Assembly: GCF_001541095.1 (NCBI RefSeq)
Contig: NZ_LMXH01000004.1
Coordinates: 248,001 to 312,000, forward strand
Direction: 5' to 3'
Origin: Paenibacillus sp. FJAT-26967
GTDB taxonomy: Bacteria; Bacillota; Bacilli; Paenibacillales; NBRC-103111
Length of the DNA: 64,000 bases
Position 1 is the first letter of the stretch, and each line of letters starts with the position of its first letter. The translations under genes and the position numbers were made by a program. The notes beneath the pieces were generated by a model, which saw nothing but the letters and a program-made list of their open reading frames with translations, searched no databases and had not been told where the DNA came from. Shown one piece after another: positions 34,501 to 43,649 of this stretch.

Positions 34501-34718
34501 ACCGCAGCGGAATGGAACCGGGCGCAATCGGCGTACCGCCGCACGCGGTCTTTGCCGATGAGCAGTCCGCCGGCGGCTGGGCCGTGCCGTTTCTGCGGCA
34601 AGCTCATATGCTGGGACTGATTGACGGCTACGAGAACGGCATGTTCCGTCCGCTTGGCGGCGCTACGCGTGCCGAATCGGCAAGTGTCATTTACAGGCTC
34701 GACAGCCGTGCAGATTAG
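31506..34718 (+). CDS. S-layer-anchored subtilisin-like serine protease
   Basis: A secreted protease of 1070 residues. The signal peptide is residues 1-23 (MRKCCLIIVVCLIVGIFPLS, then AYGAE). A propeptide-like domain ends near residue 140 (VDYVEPVYPVYA). The S8 catalytic domain has Asp in VIAVIDTGVDTFHEDL, His in DDNGHGTNVAGI and Ser in NGTSLAAPMVSGL. A chitobiase-C-type beta domain (TYSGPLTVSLSS...) and a Gly/Ser linker follow, then a further beta domain. Three SLH domains at the C-terminus (starts FIDMSGHWA, FRDVAQRDWF, FADEQSAGGWA) bind pyruvylated wall polymer. The start at 31506 follows GGAGGTTTTTTT; an upstream in-frame ATG gives no signal peptide at the terminus. Confidence 0.93.
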   Translation: MRKCCLIIVVCLIVGIFPLSAYGAETPTLKKEGASLNYQRKAVTDGAIPGQVLVKYKDSRRADSMGIRGLAEKSAPASHDSKYIQRVGPKGLVTMEFPQSEPVSDVLHELSQDPDVDYVEPVYPVYAAGITPGNGAPNRASTDSAAADIPVKAATYLSDPLIEQQWWYRAIQADLAGTPATDEAMAGTVIAVIDTGVDTFHEDLKESRIEGYNLIGNNTDTRDDNGHGTNVAGIAAALKNNKIGIAGVASGAKIMPVKVLDSEGFGRSDIITEGIYWAVDHGADVLNLSLTSSSSSRAMEEAIQYALQKGVVVVSASGNDSNHWIGNDTGELDHIKGSDDPLAHSFVKDVAFPARLPGVLAVGAVDWYPHTEFIAADFSNTGNALSVVAPGVDINSTDKGNSYTHKNGTSLAAPMVSGLAALILAADPELRKLPAGEKSERISRIIAETAADLGAPGFDSTFGSGLIDVKKAMETPRLILEPRNNSMANAAGELVADIRLVNKDGTLASGAAGSGKIDVFAYSSGNGQPQFVRTLTFRVSGGKASFTYKPEKSGKYLLAAYNDEQTPLWVSGESLFIKPPAAPAASIQGGTYSGPLTVSLSSSEPGAKIYYTLSGAAPTEQSALYTGPLVLSQSRTLSVMTAVGGAVSEVRTYRYEITAGTGGSGSGSSSNGGGSTLQPLPAGTERFVNATAELVQENGYPILILKVADSEIQPLLTDAAVKEIGIRALPAKDGVQLGTKVQLPPALFAAGQKKPVVIITDEASVRLEPGSLKVNSDETVTVSLVRAHANENLTTAYPVGGSPKSPLLQIGITAGQRQIAELQKPMTVTMAHQPADAGSDPEKMGTFLYSADEQRWSYTAGYDADNRTTFTVSELTYAAVFAVNRTFIDMSGHWARRAVEVLAAKQIVDGMDESRFVPQSGVTRAQFAAMLARMLQLPEAPVQGNQTFRDVAQRDWFADAVARAYKAGLVSGVADDRFAPNDPITREQMAAMLVRAYAYRSGMEPGAIGVPPHAVFADEQSAGGWAVPFLRQAHMLGLIDGYENGMFRPLGGATRAESASVIYRLDSRAD

Positions 34719-34737
34719 ATGCGGAATCTATGTGGTT

Positions 34738-34775
34738 AAAGCTCTTCTCCCGAAACGGAGGGAGCTTTTTTTCTT
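34738..34775 (+). terminator. terminator of the SLH protease gene
   Basis: AAAGCTC-TTCTCC pairs with GGAGG-GAGCTTT around the loop CGAAAC, followed by seven T and CTTTTT. Confidence 0.8.
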
Positions 34776-34854
34776 TTTGCCAATAAGGAATCAAGATACA
34801 TCCTGAAGTTAACGCAAGAGCTGTGCTTGCAGATAAAGGGAGGGAAGGCTGAGC

Positions 34855-34890
34855 ATGGAGGAAGCGGATACAAGGGATTCTTTTGAATAA
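34855..34890 (+). CDS. possible 11-residue ORF in the glnS upstream region
   Basis: ATG at 34855 follows AAAGGGAGGGAAGGCTGAGC, a strong ribosome site, and opens 11 codons (MEEADTRDSFE). It is too short to recognise. It may be a leader peptide or chance. It lies upstream of the predicted glnS promoter, so it would need its own transcript. Confidence 0.2.
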   Translation: MEEADTRDSFE

Positions 34891-34983
34891 GGGAAGAAGA
34901 ATTACGCGGATTAAGAGCCCTAAGTGTGCGCACAAGCCGTAAAAAGCTCTGCTAAAAAGGAGGACGTGAAACCTCTTTGCAGG

Positions 34984-35012
34984 TTGAACTCTCCCTTTGT
35001 TATGGGTATGAT
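34984..35012 (+). promoter_or_regulatory. sigma-A promoter of glnS
   Basis: TTGAAC (34984-34989), 17-base spacer, TATGAT (35007-35012). The start codon lies 64 bases after the -10 box. No T-box element (AGGGTGGNACCGCG) is visible in the leader or the rest of the 358-base gap. Confidence 0.65.
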
Positions 35013-35076
35013 GGAATACAAATACCAAAATGGAGTACGACAACGATTCCCGGCCAATACAGAAAGGTTGATCCGT

Positions 35077-36738
35077 ATGGAGAACAAGACGAATATCAAC
35101 ACGAATTTTATTAAAAGCATCGTGACCGATGATCTCAAGGAAGGCCGTGTTAACAGCGTTGTGACCCGGTTTCCTCCGGAGCCTAACGGTTACTTGCATA
35201 TCGGTCATGCCAAATCGATTTGCCTGAATTTCGAGCTGGCGGACGAGTTCGGCGGTAAGACGAACCTGCGATTTGACGATACCAACCCGCTTAAGGAAGA
35301 CGCGGAGTTCGTAAAGTCCATTAAGGAGGACGTCGAGTGGCTCGGTTTCGAGTGGGACGGCCTGTTTTTTGCATCGGATTATTTTGATTTTATGTATGAG
35401 AAAGCCCAGCTTCTGATTCGTAAAGGGAAAGCTTACGTATGCCAGCTGAATGCGGATGAAATTCGCGAGAGCCGCGGTACGCTGACTCAGCTCGGCAAAG
35501 AAAGTCCTTATCGCAACCGCCCGGCGGAAGAAAGCCTTGATCTGTTCGACCGGATGCGCAAAGGGGAGTTCAAGGACGGCGAAATGGTGCTGCGCGCCAA
35601 AATCGACATGGGCTCGCCGAACATTAACCTGCGTGATCCGATCCTCTACCGTATTTCGCATACGCACCATCATAATACCGGGGATGCCTGGTGCATTTAC
35701 CCGATGTATGCGTTCGCTCACCCGCTCGAAGATGCCCATGAAGGGGTGACGCACTCGATTTGTACGCTTGAATTCGAAGATCAGCGTCCTTTGTACGACT
35801 GGGTGATCCAAGAGTGTGAGACGGAACATGTACCTCATCAATATGAGTTTGCCAAGCTCAAACTGACTGACACTATCATGGGCAAAAGGTACCTCAAGCA
35901 GATGGTGGATGAAGGTGTAGTGGACGGTTGGGACGATCCGAGAATGCCAACGGTTTCGGGGCTGCGCCGCCGCGGATTCACGCCGGATTCTATCCGCAAT
36001 TTCTGCCGCGAAATCGGTGTGACCAAGAGCGACAGCACCGTGGATGTGAAATACTTGGAGCATTTTATCCGGGAAGACCTGAAATTGAAAGCCCCCCGTA
36101 CCATGGGTGTGCTGAAGCCGCTCAAAGTTGTTATTACGAATTACCCGGAAGGTCAAGTTGAAATGCTGGATGCGGAGATTAACTCCGAGAATCCAGATAT
36201 GGGCATTCGTCAAATTCCGTTCTCCCGTGAGATTTATATTGAGCAGGACGATTTCATGGAAAATCCGCCGAGCAAATATTTCCGGTTATTTCCCGGCAAT
36301 GAAGTACGCCTCAAGCATGCGTATTTCATCAAATGCGAGGAAGTGATCAAGGATGAGGCGGGCAACGTGATTGAAATTCGCTGCACCTATGATCCCGAGA
36401 CGAAGAGCGGAAGCGGATTTACAGGCCGTAAAGTAAAAGGCACGATTCACTGGGTTGAAGCGACGAAGGCGCTTCCGGCCGAATTCCGTCTTTACGAGCC
36501 GCTTGTTCTCCCCAAACAGGAAGATGCGGGAGAGGAGCAGTCGTTCCTTGACCGGATCAACCCGAACTCGCTTGAAGTGGTGCAAGGTTTTGTGGAACCG
36601 AATATGAAGGATGTTGCTCCGAATGACAAGTTTCAATTTTTCCGTCACGGGTACTTCAACGTCGATCCTAAGTCTACAACGGAAGATAAGCCGGTCTTCA
36701 ATCAGACGGTTTCCCTTAAAAGCTCTTTCGTTATTTAA
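35077..36738 (+). CDS. glnS: glutaminyl-tRNA synthetase
   Basis: A 553-residue class I enzyme that charges tRNA-Gln directly with glutamine. The signature [17 protein letters not shown] is near residue 25, with DDTNPLKE following; the KMSKS loop is present in the variant form IMGKRYL. The C-terminal anticodon-binding beta-barrels ([39 protein letters not shown]) are complete. Many Bacillales make Gln-tRNA only through GatCAB, so a GlnRS is an acquired trait seen in Paenibacillus-like groups. The start at 35077 has AGAAAGGTTGATCC in front; the frame extends 51 codons upstream without family resemblance. Confidence 0.95.
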   Translation: MENKTNINTNFIKSIVTDDLKEGRVNSVVTRFPPEPNGYLHIGHAKSICLNFELADEFGGKTNLRFDDTNPLKEDAEFVKSIKEDVEWLGFEWDGLFFASDYFDFMYEKAQLLIRKGKAYVCQLNADEIRESRGTLTQLGKESPYRNRPAEESLDLFDRMRKGEFKDGEMVLRAKIDMGSPNINLRDPILYRISHTHHHNTGDAWCIYPMYAFAHPLEDAHEGVTHSICTLEFEDQRPLYDWVIQECETEHVPHQYEFAKLKLTDTIMGKRYLKQMVDEGVVDGWDDPRMPTVSGLRRRGFTPDSIRNFCREIGVTKSDSTVDVKYLEHFIREDLKLKAPRTMGVLKPLKVVITNYPEGQVEMLDAEINSENPDMGIRQIPFSREIYIEQDDFMENPPSKYFRLFPGNEVRLKHAYFIKCEEVIKDEAGNVIEIRCTYDPETKSGSGFTGRKVKGTIHWVEATKALPAEFRLYEPLVLPKQEDAGEEQSFLDRINPNSLEVVQGFVEPNMKDVAPNDKFQFFRHGYFNVDPKSTTEDKPVFNQTVSLKSSFVI

Positions 36739-36772
36739 GGAACTGTGCAATTCCGATATGCTGCTATAGACA

Positions 36773-36818
36773 AAAGCCTTGTGACTCCGCTCCCGAGAGA
36801 CGGACACAAGGCTTTTTC
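36773..36818 (+). terminator. terminator of glnS
   Basis: AAAGCCTTGTG (36773-36783) pairs with CACAAGGCTTT (36804-36814), with an inner TCCG/CGGA stem, followed by TTTTTC-type tail. Confidence 0.88.
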
Positions 36819-36857
36819 TGCATGATGGGAATCGATTTGAATCGTCGGCGCGGCCGA

Positions 36858-37916
36858 TTATAGGAAGGTCATCGCGATTAATCCGGTGACAATACCGATT
36901 AAAGCGACCATGCCTGCCACAAACCACAGCACCCGTGCGGGGAAGGCTTTGCGGACCATGAAGAGTGAAGGCAGACTGACAGCGGGGAGTGTCATCATCA
37001 GAGCGGCTGCGGGTCCGCTGCCGAGTCCGAGGGACATCATCGTTTTGGCGATGGGAATCTCGGACGCCGTCGGAATGACGAACAGGGTACCTGCGAGTGC
37101 AAGACCGATCAGCACGAGAATGCTGCTGCCGATTGCGGGATCGATGGCCGGGAACAGCCACGCGCGTACAGCGCCGAGCAGAAAGACGGCAATGAAATAC
37201 ACGGGAATGACTGTCCAGAACATCGACCACAATGTCTTCATCCAGCGGACGGCAACGGAGCCGCTATATGGTTTTGGCCCCGGGGTTTGCGGGAGTTCGG
37301 CCGTTATTTTGTCGTCGTCTTTGACCAGACGCCCCGCCCAGTGCGAAACGCCGAAGACAAGCACAATCCCCGCAAGAATACGCAGGGCCGCGAATTTCCA
37401 TCCGAGCACGAAGCCCATGAAAATAATCGTAGCGGGATTCAGCACCGGATTGCCGATCCAGAATGCCAGCGCAGCGCCGACGGAGCCGGACTGCCTGCGC
37501 ATTCCTACCGCAACCGGAGCCGCGCAGCAGGAGCACATCATGCCGGGCATGGAGCTGATGCCGCCGGCCACCGTGCTTCCGAAGGTACGTTGGCCGAAGA
37601 AACGCTTCATCCAGTCACGCGGGAGCAGCACCTGGATCAGCGAGCCGAGGAGGATACCGAGAATGGCCGCCTTCCATACGGCTTTGAAGTAAACAACCGA
37701 GTAGTCCCAAGCTGCGGCCAGCGAAGGCTCAGGGGTCTTGGCAAGAATCGAGCCGCCGATGTCGTGATTCGTCGCGGCCAGAATGGCTTTGTGGAAGTAG
37801 GGCTCCCACTTCACATAGAATAAGCCGCCTATTAAGACAGCCAGGAACAATAACGGCTTCCAGTAGGCAAAGCGCGGTTTGCCTTCAGGAGAAGCCGGTA
37901 GAGGATTTGTATTCAC
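36858..37916 (-). CDS. YraQ/UPF0718-family permease
   Basis: A 352-residue membrane protein with about eight to ten helices. The conserved GGISSMPGMMCSCCAAPVAVGMRR motif (near residue 120), with CSCC in place of the usual CxxC, and NPVLNPATIIFMG identify the family. The second repeat carries PTASEIPIAKTMMSLGLG. Family members are predicted permeases, some next to arsenic or metal genes; the substrate here is unknown. The start is GTG at 37916, supported by AGAAAGGTGTGGACG and by a family-like N-terminus. It stands alone, convergent with glnS. Confidence 0.85.
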   Translation of the reverse strand: MNTNPLPASPEGKPRFAYWKPLLFLAVLIGGLFYVKWEPYFHKAILAATNHDIGGSILAKTPEPSLAAAWDYSVVYFKAVWKAAILGILLGSLIQVLLPRDWMKRFFGQRTFGSTVAGGISSMPGMMCSCCAAPVAVGMRRQSGSVGAALAFWIGNPVLNPATIIFMGFVLGWKFAALRILAGIVLVFGVSHWAGRLVKDDDKITAELPQTPGPKPYSGSVAVRWMKTLWSMFWTVIPVYFIAVFLLGAVRAWLFPAIDPAIGSSILVLIGLALAGTLFVIPTASEIPIAKTMMSLGLGSGPAAALMMTLPAVSLPSLFMVRKAFPARVLWFVAGMVALIGIVTGLIAMTFL

Positions 37917-38035
37917 GTAACGTCCACACCTTTCTAGAAAAAACCTGATAGCAACTATAGCATAATTCCGGAGGGAAAAGAACGAATCAGCCAAGGGTAG
38001 AATGGGTTTAATAAATGGGAATTCACCCGGTAATC

Positions 38036-38077
38036 AGCAAGCCCCCAAGGATTTGGAATCCATTGGGGGCTTGCTTT
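38036..38077. terminator. hairpin between the YraQ permease and PLD-like genes
   Basis: AGCAAGCCCCCAA (38036-38048) pairs with TTGGGGGCTTGCT (38063-38075), with an inner GGATT/AATCC stem. Very stable, with only a short T stretch on the plus side. It lies after the stop of the PLD-like gene on the minus strand. Confidence 0.75.
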
Positions 38078-38100
38078 AGTTGGGGCCGCTTTATTCAATT

Positions 38101-39657
38101 TCAATAAGTCGTGAAGCCGAACATATCCTGCAGACGGTAAAGACCCCGCTTGATCCACACCGTTTTGTCTTCGTAAGCTTCATATTCAAGCGAGTACTCC
38201 GCATCCCGGTTGTTCCATATCCGGTCCCAGTACTGATCGAGATCCTGGACGATTTTACTGCCAGCCGGAGCCGTGATTTCCACGTTGGTCTCGAGATTCA
38301 GATCGTCCAGATTCCGCGGTGTAAAATTCGCGGAACCGCCGTTGATGACGGCTGATCCGGTTTGGCTGCGGATGTACATCATTTTGGTGTGGAACTGCTC
38401 TTCCTTCGTGTTGTACCACTTCACTTCGATTTTACCCTTCGATTTGCGGAGCAGCTCAGCGGCAACCGGACGGTTCGGAATGCCGATCTTGCTGCGGCCG
38501 AACGCATTCTCATTGGGATCGAGCAGCAGCTGCACATGGGCTCCGCGCTCGGAGGCGCGAAGCAGACGATCCATCACTTGGCGGTCCGCCAAATAGAACA
38601 TGCCCATGCGGATTTCATCCCCCGGCTGCGCTTCTTCGATTGATTTCAGCAGGCGGGAGTATATTTTACCTTCGGTCAATAACCGCGCGGTAACCGGATT
38701 GCCTGATTCCGCCTCGGCCCGGCTGCTGGAAGCCCCGCCGCCAGATTTATCGCCGCCGCTTACTTTATCCAGAACAGGAAGTTTAGGTCCCCCTGACATA
38801 TCGGATGCGGCCTGCTCGGTTGCCAGTACCTCGGCAATAAACCCGCTGCTGCCCTTAATTTCGAAGCCGATGTTCGAATTGTTGAAGCTGGCATCATGCG
38901 GATTGGCCGAGAGCAGGAGGACTGTCTGGTCCGTTGCGACAACTTTCCGGTGGTTCGCCTTGACGTTGAACAATTTCAAATACGAACGGAGTGTTACCTT
39001 AGGTGCATTATCGGCCATCGGATTCGGCAGCCAGCCTTCTCCCGACTGGCCGAACCACTGCAGGCCGATCCGCCAGAAAGCGGAATAAAGAGGCACGGAG
39101 TCCCGGAGCGGTACCGTATCCGTGTAGACTACACTAATGCCGGCTTCCTTAAGCCGGTCGATTTCCGGAGCCTGGTGCGAACCGTACGTCGTGTTTACTT
39201 CGTCCGTAACGACGGCGATTTGCAGGTCCGGGTTCTTTTGCTTCGCTTCCAGGAGCTGATTCGCCAACTTGTCGCTTAAAGGAGGGAAGGACTGATCCTC
39301 GTGGTAGTACCCGTTGAAGAGAAACATGTCGATCACAACAAACTTCTTCGCTTCGGCAATGGCCCGGCCCACTCTATCGAAGATCATCTGTTCCTGTTGA
39401 TACCCGCCGTCTTTTTGAAAAGATAAATCATACAGAAAGTCCACGTTGTCCACCTGGTGCGCCTCTCCTTCGAATGAAAGTCCGGGCGGCAGAGGTTTAT
39501 TGGTATGAATCGTTGCTACGATACCGCCCCAAATGCATAAAATCAGGACGACGATACCGATCCACAGCCATTTTGAGGCCAGCCAGCTCGTGCTCTTATC
39601 CTGAGAAGGGACAGGCGGATTGCCGGATTGAGGCTCCGTTATTTTAGTAGGCTGCAT
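38101..39657 (-). CDS. phospholipase D-like membrane-anchored protein
   Basis: A 518-residue protein with one N-terminal membrane helix (about residues 28-50) and two PLD domains facing outward. The first HKD motif is complete (NHRKVVATDQ). The second (FHTKMMYIRSQ, followed by GGSANFTPRN) keeps His and Lys, but the expected Asp is Arg. Active PLD enzymes such as cardiolipin synthase need both His residues, which are present, so activity as a phosphodiesterase or transphosphatidylase is plausible. Membership in the cardiolipin-synthase branch is uncertain because the N-terminus has a single helix. GGGGAGTAAAGACAT precedes ATG. Confidence 0.85.
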   Translation of the reverse strand: MQPTKITEPQSGNPPVPSQDKSTSWLASKWLWIGIVVLILCIWGGIVATIHTNKPLPPGLSFEGEAHQVDNVDFLYDLSFQKDGGYQQEQMIFDRVGRAIAEAKKFVVIDMFLFNGYYHEDQSFPPLSDKLANQLLEAKQKNPDLQIAVVTDEVNTTYGSHQAPEIDRLKEAGISVVYTDTVPLRDSVPLYSAFWRIGLQWFGQSGEGWLPNPMADNAPKVTLRSYLKLFNVKANHRKVVATDQTVLLLSANPHDASFNNSNIGFEIKGSSGFIAEVLATEQAASDMSGGPKLPVLDKVSGGDKSGGGASSSRAEAESGNPVTARLLTEGKIYSRLLKSIEEAQPGDEIRMGMFYLADRQVMDRLLRASERGAHVQLLLDPNENAFGRSKIGIPNRPVAAELLRKSKGKIEVKWYNTKEEQFHTKMMYIRSQTGSAVINGGSANFTPRNLDDLNLETNVEITAPAGSKIVQDLDQYWDRIWNNRDAEYSLEYEAYEDKTVWIKRGLYRLQDMFGFTTY

Positions 39658-39878
39658 ATGTCTTTACTCCCCGGTCACAGATTGGATAGCGGAATCTGCC
39701 CATTGAAGCGATTGAGCCTGCGAGCAACCACCTGGCACGGATTGATGCAAACCCGCGATTCGCTGGTTGAACACTGGCGGTTTCGGTTCAGGGCAGACTA
39801 AGCGCTATATATTACCGAGTACTTACCGCAGCGGGGCCACATTGAAGCAGGGGAGTTGTGGAAATTCACAGAAACGTG

Positions 39879-40778
39879 CTAGTTCTGGAATGGAATCGAT
39901 TCCGCGGCATGGCGTACCTTTTGTACAAAAACCTCCACTGCCTTGGAACCTTCTAACGATGCAGAACGGACAATCGCGAACGAACGGGTCAGTTTGCTGC
40001 CCCCGATTCCGATATTGACAATTTCTCCTGCCTCAAGCTCCCTGCGGACAATCCAGCGGGACAAAAAGGCGATACCCAGACCGGCCGCCACGGCTTCCTT
40101 GATGCTCTGGCTGCTGCTGAACATGAAGGATCTTCTGACACGAAGGTTCCACTCGGCGATTAACTGGTCGCTGAAATTGCGAGTGCCCGATCCCGTCTCA
40201 CGCCATACCCACGTCTGATCCTGCAGAGCATGAAGATTAAAGGGCTTATGGGCAAGCGGGTGATCATGCGGCGCTACGAGAATCATCTCATCTTCCATGA
40301 AGGGCTCCACGGACAGATCGCTTGCATCTGTATGGCCTTCGATCAACCCGATATGAAATTGATCGTGCCGGACTCCATGTACGACTTCAACGGTATTGGC
40401 GATGGTCGAGTGGATATCGACTTGAGGGTACTGTTTGGCGTAATCCGCGAGCAGACGAGGCAGAATATATTCACCGATGGTAAAACTCGCGCCAATGCGC
40501 AAAGAGCCTGTCACGACGTGCTTGAGCGCATCAATCTCTTGGCGTGCCTCATCGTAGAGGCGGAGGATCTTGCGGGCACGGGTGTAAAGAAGCTCGCCGG
40601 CTTCTGTTAACTGGACGCGTTTGGGAGAGCGGTTAATCAGTTTCGAATCGAATTCCTGCTCCAGGCTCCGGATATGCTGGCTAACGCCCGGCTGTGAAAT
40701 ATTAAGGGCTTCCGCAGCCCTGGAAAAATTCCTATGCTCGGCAACCGCTGCAAATACGCGCAGATGATCGACAATCAT
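39879..40778 (-). CDS. LysR-family transcriptional regulator, divergent from yeiH
   Basis: A 299-residue LysR protein. The N-terminal winged helix is intact (HLRVFAAVAEHRNFSRAAEA, LNISQPGVSQHIRSLEQEF), and the periplasmic-binding-like effector domain follows (about 90-290; SLRIGASFTIGEYILPRLL). Its closest pattern is the CysL/YeiE branch that controls divergent YeiH-type genes in response to sulfur metabolites. Divergent orientation with 227 bases to yeiH supports that. GGAGGTAGGAACGC precedes ATG. Confidence 0.9.
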   Translation of the reverse strand: MIVDHLRVFAAVAEHRNFSRAAEALNISQPGVSQHIRSLEQEFDSKLINRSPKRVQLTEAGELLYTRARKILRLYDEARQEIDALKHVVTGSLRIGASFTIGEYILPRLLADYAKQYPQVDIHSTIANTVEVVHGVRHDQFHIGLIEGHTDASDLSVEPFMEDEMILVAPHDHPLAHKPFNLHALQDQTWVWRETGSGTRNFSDQLIAEWNLRVRRSFMFSSSQSIKEAVAAGLGIAFLSRWIVRRELEAGEIVNIGIGGSKLTRSFAIVRSASLEGSKAVEVFVQKVRHAAESIPFQN

Positions 40779-41005
40779 GCGTTCCTACCTCCGTTCGTAA
40801 GGCGGGTCCAGCTTTCCTTAAGAGAACTTCCTGTCAAAAGGAAGCCGCCGCTCTTCATAACGATATTGTATCATAAGTAAATGTAATGATTGAGATTGTG
40901 TATTCGTATTTCCTATTCCTGAGGAACGCTTCTATAGTTAAGGTATGAAAGACACGAGAAACGCAGAACATCCGGCAGCCAGTCACAAGAATGGAGTGAG
41001 TCACC

Positions 41006-42292
41006 ATGAAAACAACGATACAGGTCCGGGCTCTTGGGCTAAAAATAAAAAATGGCATCTTGCACCCTAAGGATGCTGAACATGAAGGCAGCCTGCCTTC
41101 AGAAAACAGAGATGCCTGCAAACCATCCGCTCAGGCATCACAGGAACAGTCCGATTCCGGCATCCGCCCGCAAGCGGACCCCGCGGATTCGACAGCGGGT
41201 GTCACAGGCCGCTCCCCGGACGGGGACGCCTCTGCTTCCTCGCCGCGGAGCCCGCTGAAACGGATGACCGAGCTCCTGCCCGGAATCGGCATGACCCTGA
41301 TTATCGCCCTCGTGGCCAAAGCATTGGCACAGCTCCCTGGAGCAGGAATGATCGGGCAGCTCGTTCTGGCACTCCTGCTCGGTATTGTCTGGCGCGCTGC
41401 GCTGCCCGTTCCGGCTCCGGCCTCAGCCGGTCTTGCATTCGCCAACAAGAAGCTGCTCCGCTGGGGAATCATCCTGCTCGGCATGAGGCTCAGTCTTGCC
41501 GATGTGGTCCAGGCAGGTCCCGCCGTGTTCGCCGCGGCGGCAGTCAACATTGTCTTCGCCATCGCGGTCGTGTACGCCATCGCGCGGCGGATGAAGGTCG
41601 GGCCGGAGCTGGCCATGCTGGCGGCCTGCGGGACCGGAATTTGCGGCGCCGCGGCTATAGCCGGCGTATCTCCGCAAATCAAGGCCAGTGACGACGACAC
41701 GGCTGTCGGCGTCACGGTCATTGCCTTACTCGGCACGCTGTTTACGGTCGCGTATACCCTCGCGTATCCGCTGCTGGGCTTCACGCCTGCCGAGTACGGG
41801 CTGTTCTCCGGCGCGACGCTTCATGAGATCGCGCATGTAGTAGCCGCAGCCGCACCGGGCGGCAGCGCTTCGGTCGACGCCGCGCTCGTCTCGAAGCTGA
41901 CGCGCGTTGCCCTGCTGGCGCCGGTTGCCCTAGCGCTGGGTGTGTGGGCGGCCCGGCGTGAGCGCCGCAGCAGTGCAGGCGGAGCAGGCGCCGCGGGCCA
42001 GCCTGACGGCAGACCGCGCAGAGCGGGCGTGCCGGTGCCCTGGTTCATCGGCGGCTTCCTGCTCGCCGCCGGATTGAACACGCTCGGCATCGTGCCGGCC
42101 GGAGCTGCCGAAACCGCCGTTCAAGGCGCGTATCTGCTCATTGCGATGGCGATGGCCGGTCTTGGCCTTAACGTAAACCTGGCGGTCTTCCGCCGCCATG
42201 GCGTACGCGCCGCAGGTGCCGTGCTTCTCGGCTCGGTGCTGTTGTCGGCGCTCGGCATCGCGGAAGTGTATATCCTGCGAATGGTCGGCTAG
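41006..42292 (+). CDS. yeiH: YeiH/UPF0324-family membrane protein
   Basis: A 428-residue protein with a long hydrophilic N-terminal extension (residues 1-90, rich in Ser, Ala, Asp and Pro) and about ten membrane helices. The family core is clear: ANKKLLRWGIILLGMRLSL, MLAACGTGICGAAAIAGVSP and GATLHEIAHVVAAA, then LLIAMAMAGLGLNV. YeiH homologues are often called putative sulfate exporters, but the role is not established. A second hydrophilic stretch of about 30 residues (around 318-348) breaks the C-terminal half. It is divergent from the LysR gene. The N-terminal extension is unusual and may be a misassigned start, although the ribosome site AATGGAGTGAGTCACC supports 41006. Confidence 0.85.
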   Translation: MKTTIQVRALGLKIKNGILHPKDAEHEGSLPSENRDACKPSAQASQEQSDSGIRPQADPADSTAGVTGRSPDGDASASSPRSPLKRMTELLPGIGMTLIIALVAKALAQLPGAGMIGQLVLALLLGIVWRAALPVPAPASAGLAFANKKLLRWGIILLGMRLSLADVVQAGPAVFAAAAVNIVFAIAVVYAIARRMKVGPELAMLAACGTGICGAAAIAGVSPQIKASDDDTAVGVTVIALLGTLFTVAYTLAYPLLGFTPAEYGLFSGATLHEIAHVVAAAAPGGSASVDAALVSKLTRVALLAPVALALGVWAARRERRSSAGGAGAAGQPDGRPRRAGVPVPWFIGGFLLAAGLNTLGIVPAGAAETAVQGAYLLIAMAMAGLGLNVNLAVFRRHGVRAAGAVLLGSVLLSALGIAEVYILRMVG

Positions 42293-42929
42293 ACGGGCAG
42301 GATGTACGGTTTAGAGCTCGATGTGTCTCGGCAAGAGCCTCATCTGGCGGAACTTTACCGGGCATGCTAATCCTGAGTGTACCGGTGGCGCTGCATGGAG
42401 GGGATCGAACACCTATGCGAAGCGGCGTTAAGCTTCAATAGCAGATTGCCGGCATGACAAATTCAGGATGAACATTCCTTTTTATTTCATAAGGGACCTC
42501 CCTTTGATGGTAAGACCCCATGTAGAGCAGCGGCGGCAGACTATGAGCCGGATTCTGAGCGGGTCAGGAATACCGGATAAGGGGCGTCTCTTTTTTAACC
42601 GAAATTTACCGGTTGTAACTAAGCAGGAAGTAGTGGCTCATAGTGGCTCATCTATCTTCCTTTTTAATTAACAAGTTAGCTGAAATAGTCTATAATTACA
42701 TATTATACCTTTTTGGCTGTTTGGAATGAAACTCAAATAGATTCTTTGTAATCCTTGCAAGCCCCTTTCGTTTATTGCTGCGGACAGTTGGGAACACTTT
42801 CATTGGATAGAGGAAGCTGTAAGACGGGTTTCTATAAACAATTCTTATTTGATAATTAGATCAAAGCTTGTTTCAAATACTCCCTATCTGGGTATAGATC
42901 TAGTTGATACTATAAAGGAGGCGTTCAGG
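42293..42929. other. 637-base region without a convincing gene
   Basis: A 67-codon frame (42468-42671) has a weak ribosome site and no family likeness. TAGTGGCTCA is repeated in tandem near 42633-42652. From 42660 the sequence is AT-rich and must hold the promoter of the UPF0173 gene. No terminator for yeiH is evident. Confidence 0.4.
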
Positions 42930-43616
42930 TTGCAAATTACTTATCACGGACATTCTTGCTTTTTGGTGGAAAACGATGGACACCGACTGCTTATTGACCC
43001 TTATTTAAGTGAAAATACGCAGGCTGTAGCTAATCCGGAAGAGATTCAAGCGGACGCGATCCTGCTTACACACGGACATCACGATCACATTGCAGATGCT
43101 GCTGATATTGCGAGAAAAAATGACTGCGTCATTATTGCCAATTATGAAATTGCCGCTTATTTTGCTTCTATGGGGCTAAAAACGTTCGCTATGAATGTGG
43201 GCGGAAGTGCTAAATTCGAATGGGGAATCATTAAATATACGCTTGCTTTCCATACATCCGCTATCGAGATTGAGCCCGGCAAGTTTATTAATGGGGGCGC
43301 TCCGGCGGGAATCCTGCTGACGATGGGCGATAAAACGTTCTATCATGCCGGGGATACCGCGCTGTTCGGGGATATGAAGCTCTATGGTGAGATGTATAAT
43401 ATTGATGTTGCTGCACTGCCGATCGGCGATGTGTTTACGATGGGACCGGAGGAAGCGGTGCTTGCGGCGACCTGGCTGCGTGCCAAGAAGTATATTCCTA
43501 TCCACTACAATACGTTCGATGTGATCAAACAGGACGCAAGCGAATGGATTCAAAAGCTGAAATTGGCCTATCAGGATGGAGTACGCCTGGCGCCGGGGGA
43601 AACATTAGACGTCTAG
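42930..43616 (+). CDS. UPF0173 metal-dependent hydrolase (beta-lactamase fold)
   Basis: A 228-residue enzyme of the metallo-beta-lactamase fold. It starts QITYHGHSCFLVENDGHRLL and has the metal motif LLTHGHHDHIADA (HxHxDH), then GDTALFGDMKLYGE and a final IHYNTF. This is the UPF0173 family (YtkL in B. subtilis), with no assigned substrate. The start is TTG at 42930: AAAGGAGGCGTTCAGG precedes it, and the length then matches the family exactly. The upstream in-frame extension adds 27 residues without likeness. Confidence 0.88.
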   Translation: MQITYHGHSCFLVENDGHRLLIDPYLSENTQAVANPEEIQADAILLTHGHHDHIADAADIARKNDCVIIANYEIAAYFASMGLKTFAMNVGGSAKFEWGIIKYTLAFHTSAIEIEPGKFINGGAPAGILLTMGDKTFYHAGDTALFGDMKLYGEMYNIDVAALPIGDVFTMGPEEAVLAATWLRAKKYIPIHYNTFDVIKQDASEWIQKLKLAYQDGVRLAPGETLDV

Positions 43617-43649
43617 TCATCGCCTGAGCCAGCATCTTGCCGGCCGGCC

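Noticed and set aside
34719-35076. Possible T-box upstream of glnS
   Set aside because: No AGGGTGG-type element and no leader stem of the right form; an ordinary promoter sits close to the gene instead.
34687-36213. 508-codon open frame on the minus strand
   Set aside because: Antisense to glnS, which has clear synthetase motifs. No family likeness in the minus translation.
42468-42671. 67-codon plus-strand ORF in the gap after yeiH
   Set aside because: The ribosome site is weak (AGGATG overlaps the start), composition is random and no family is recognised.
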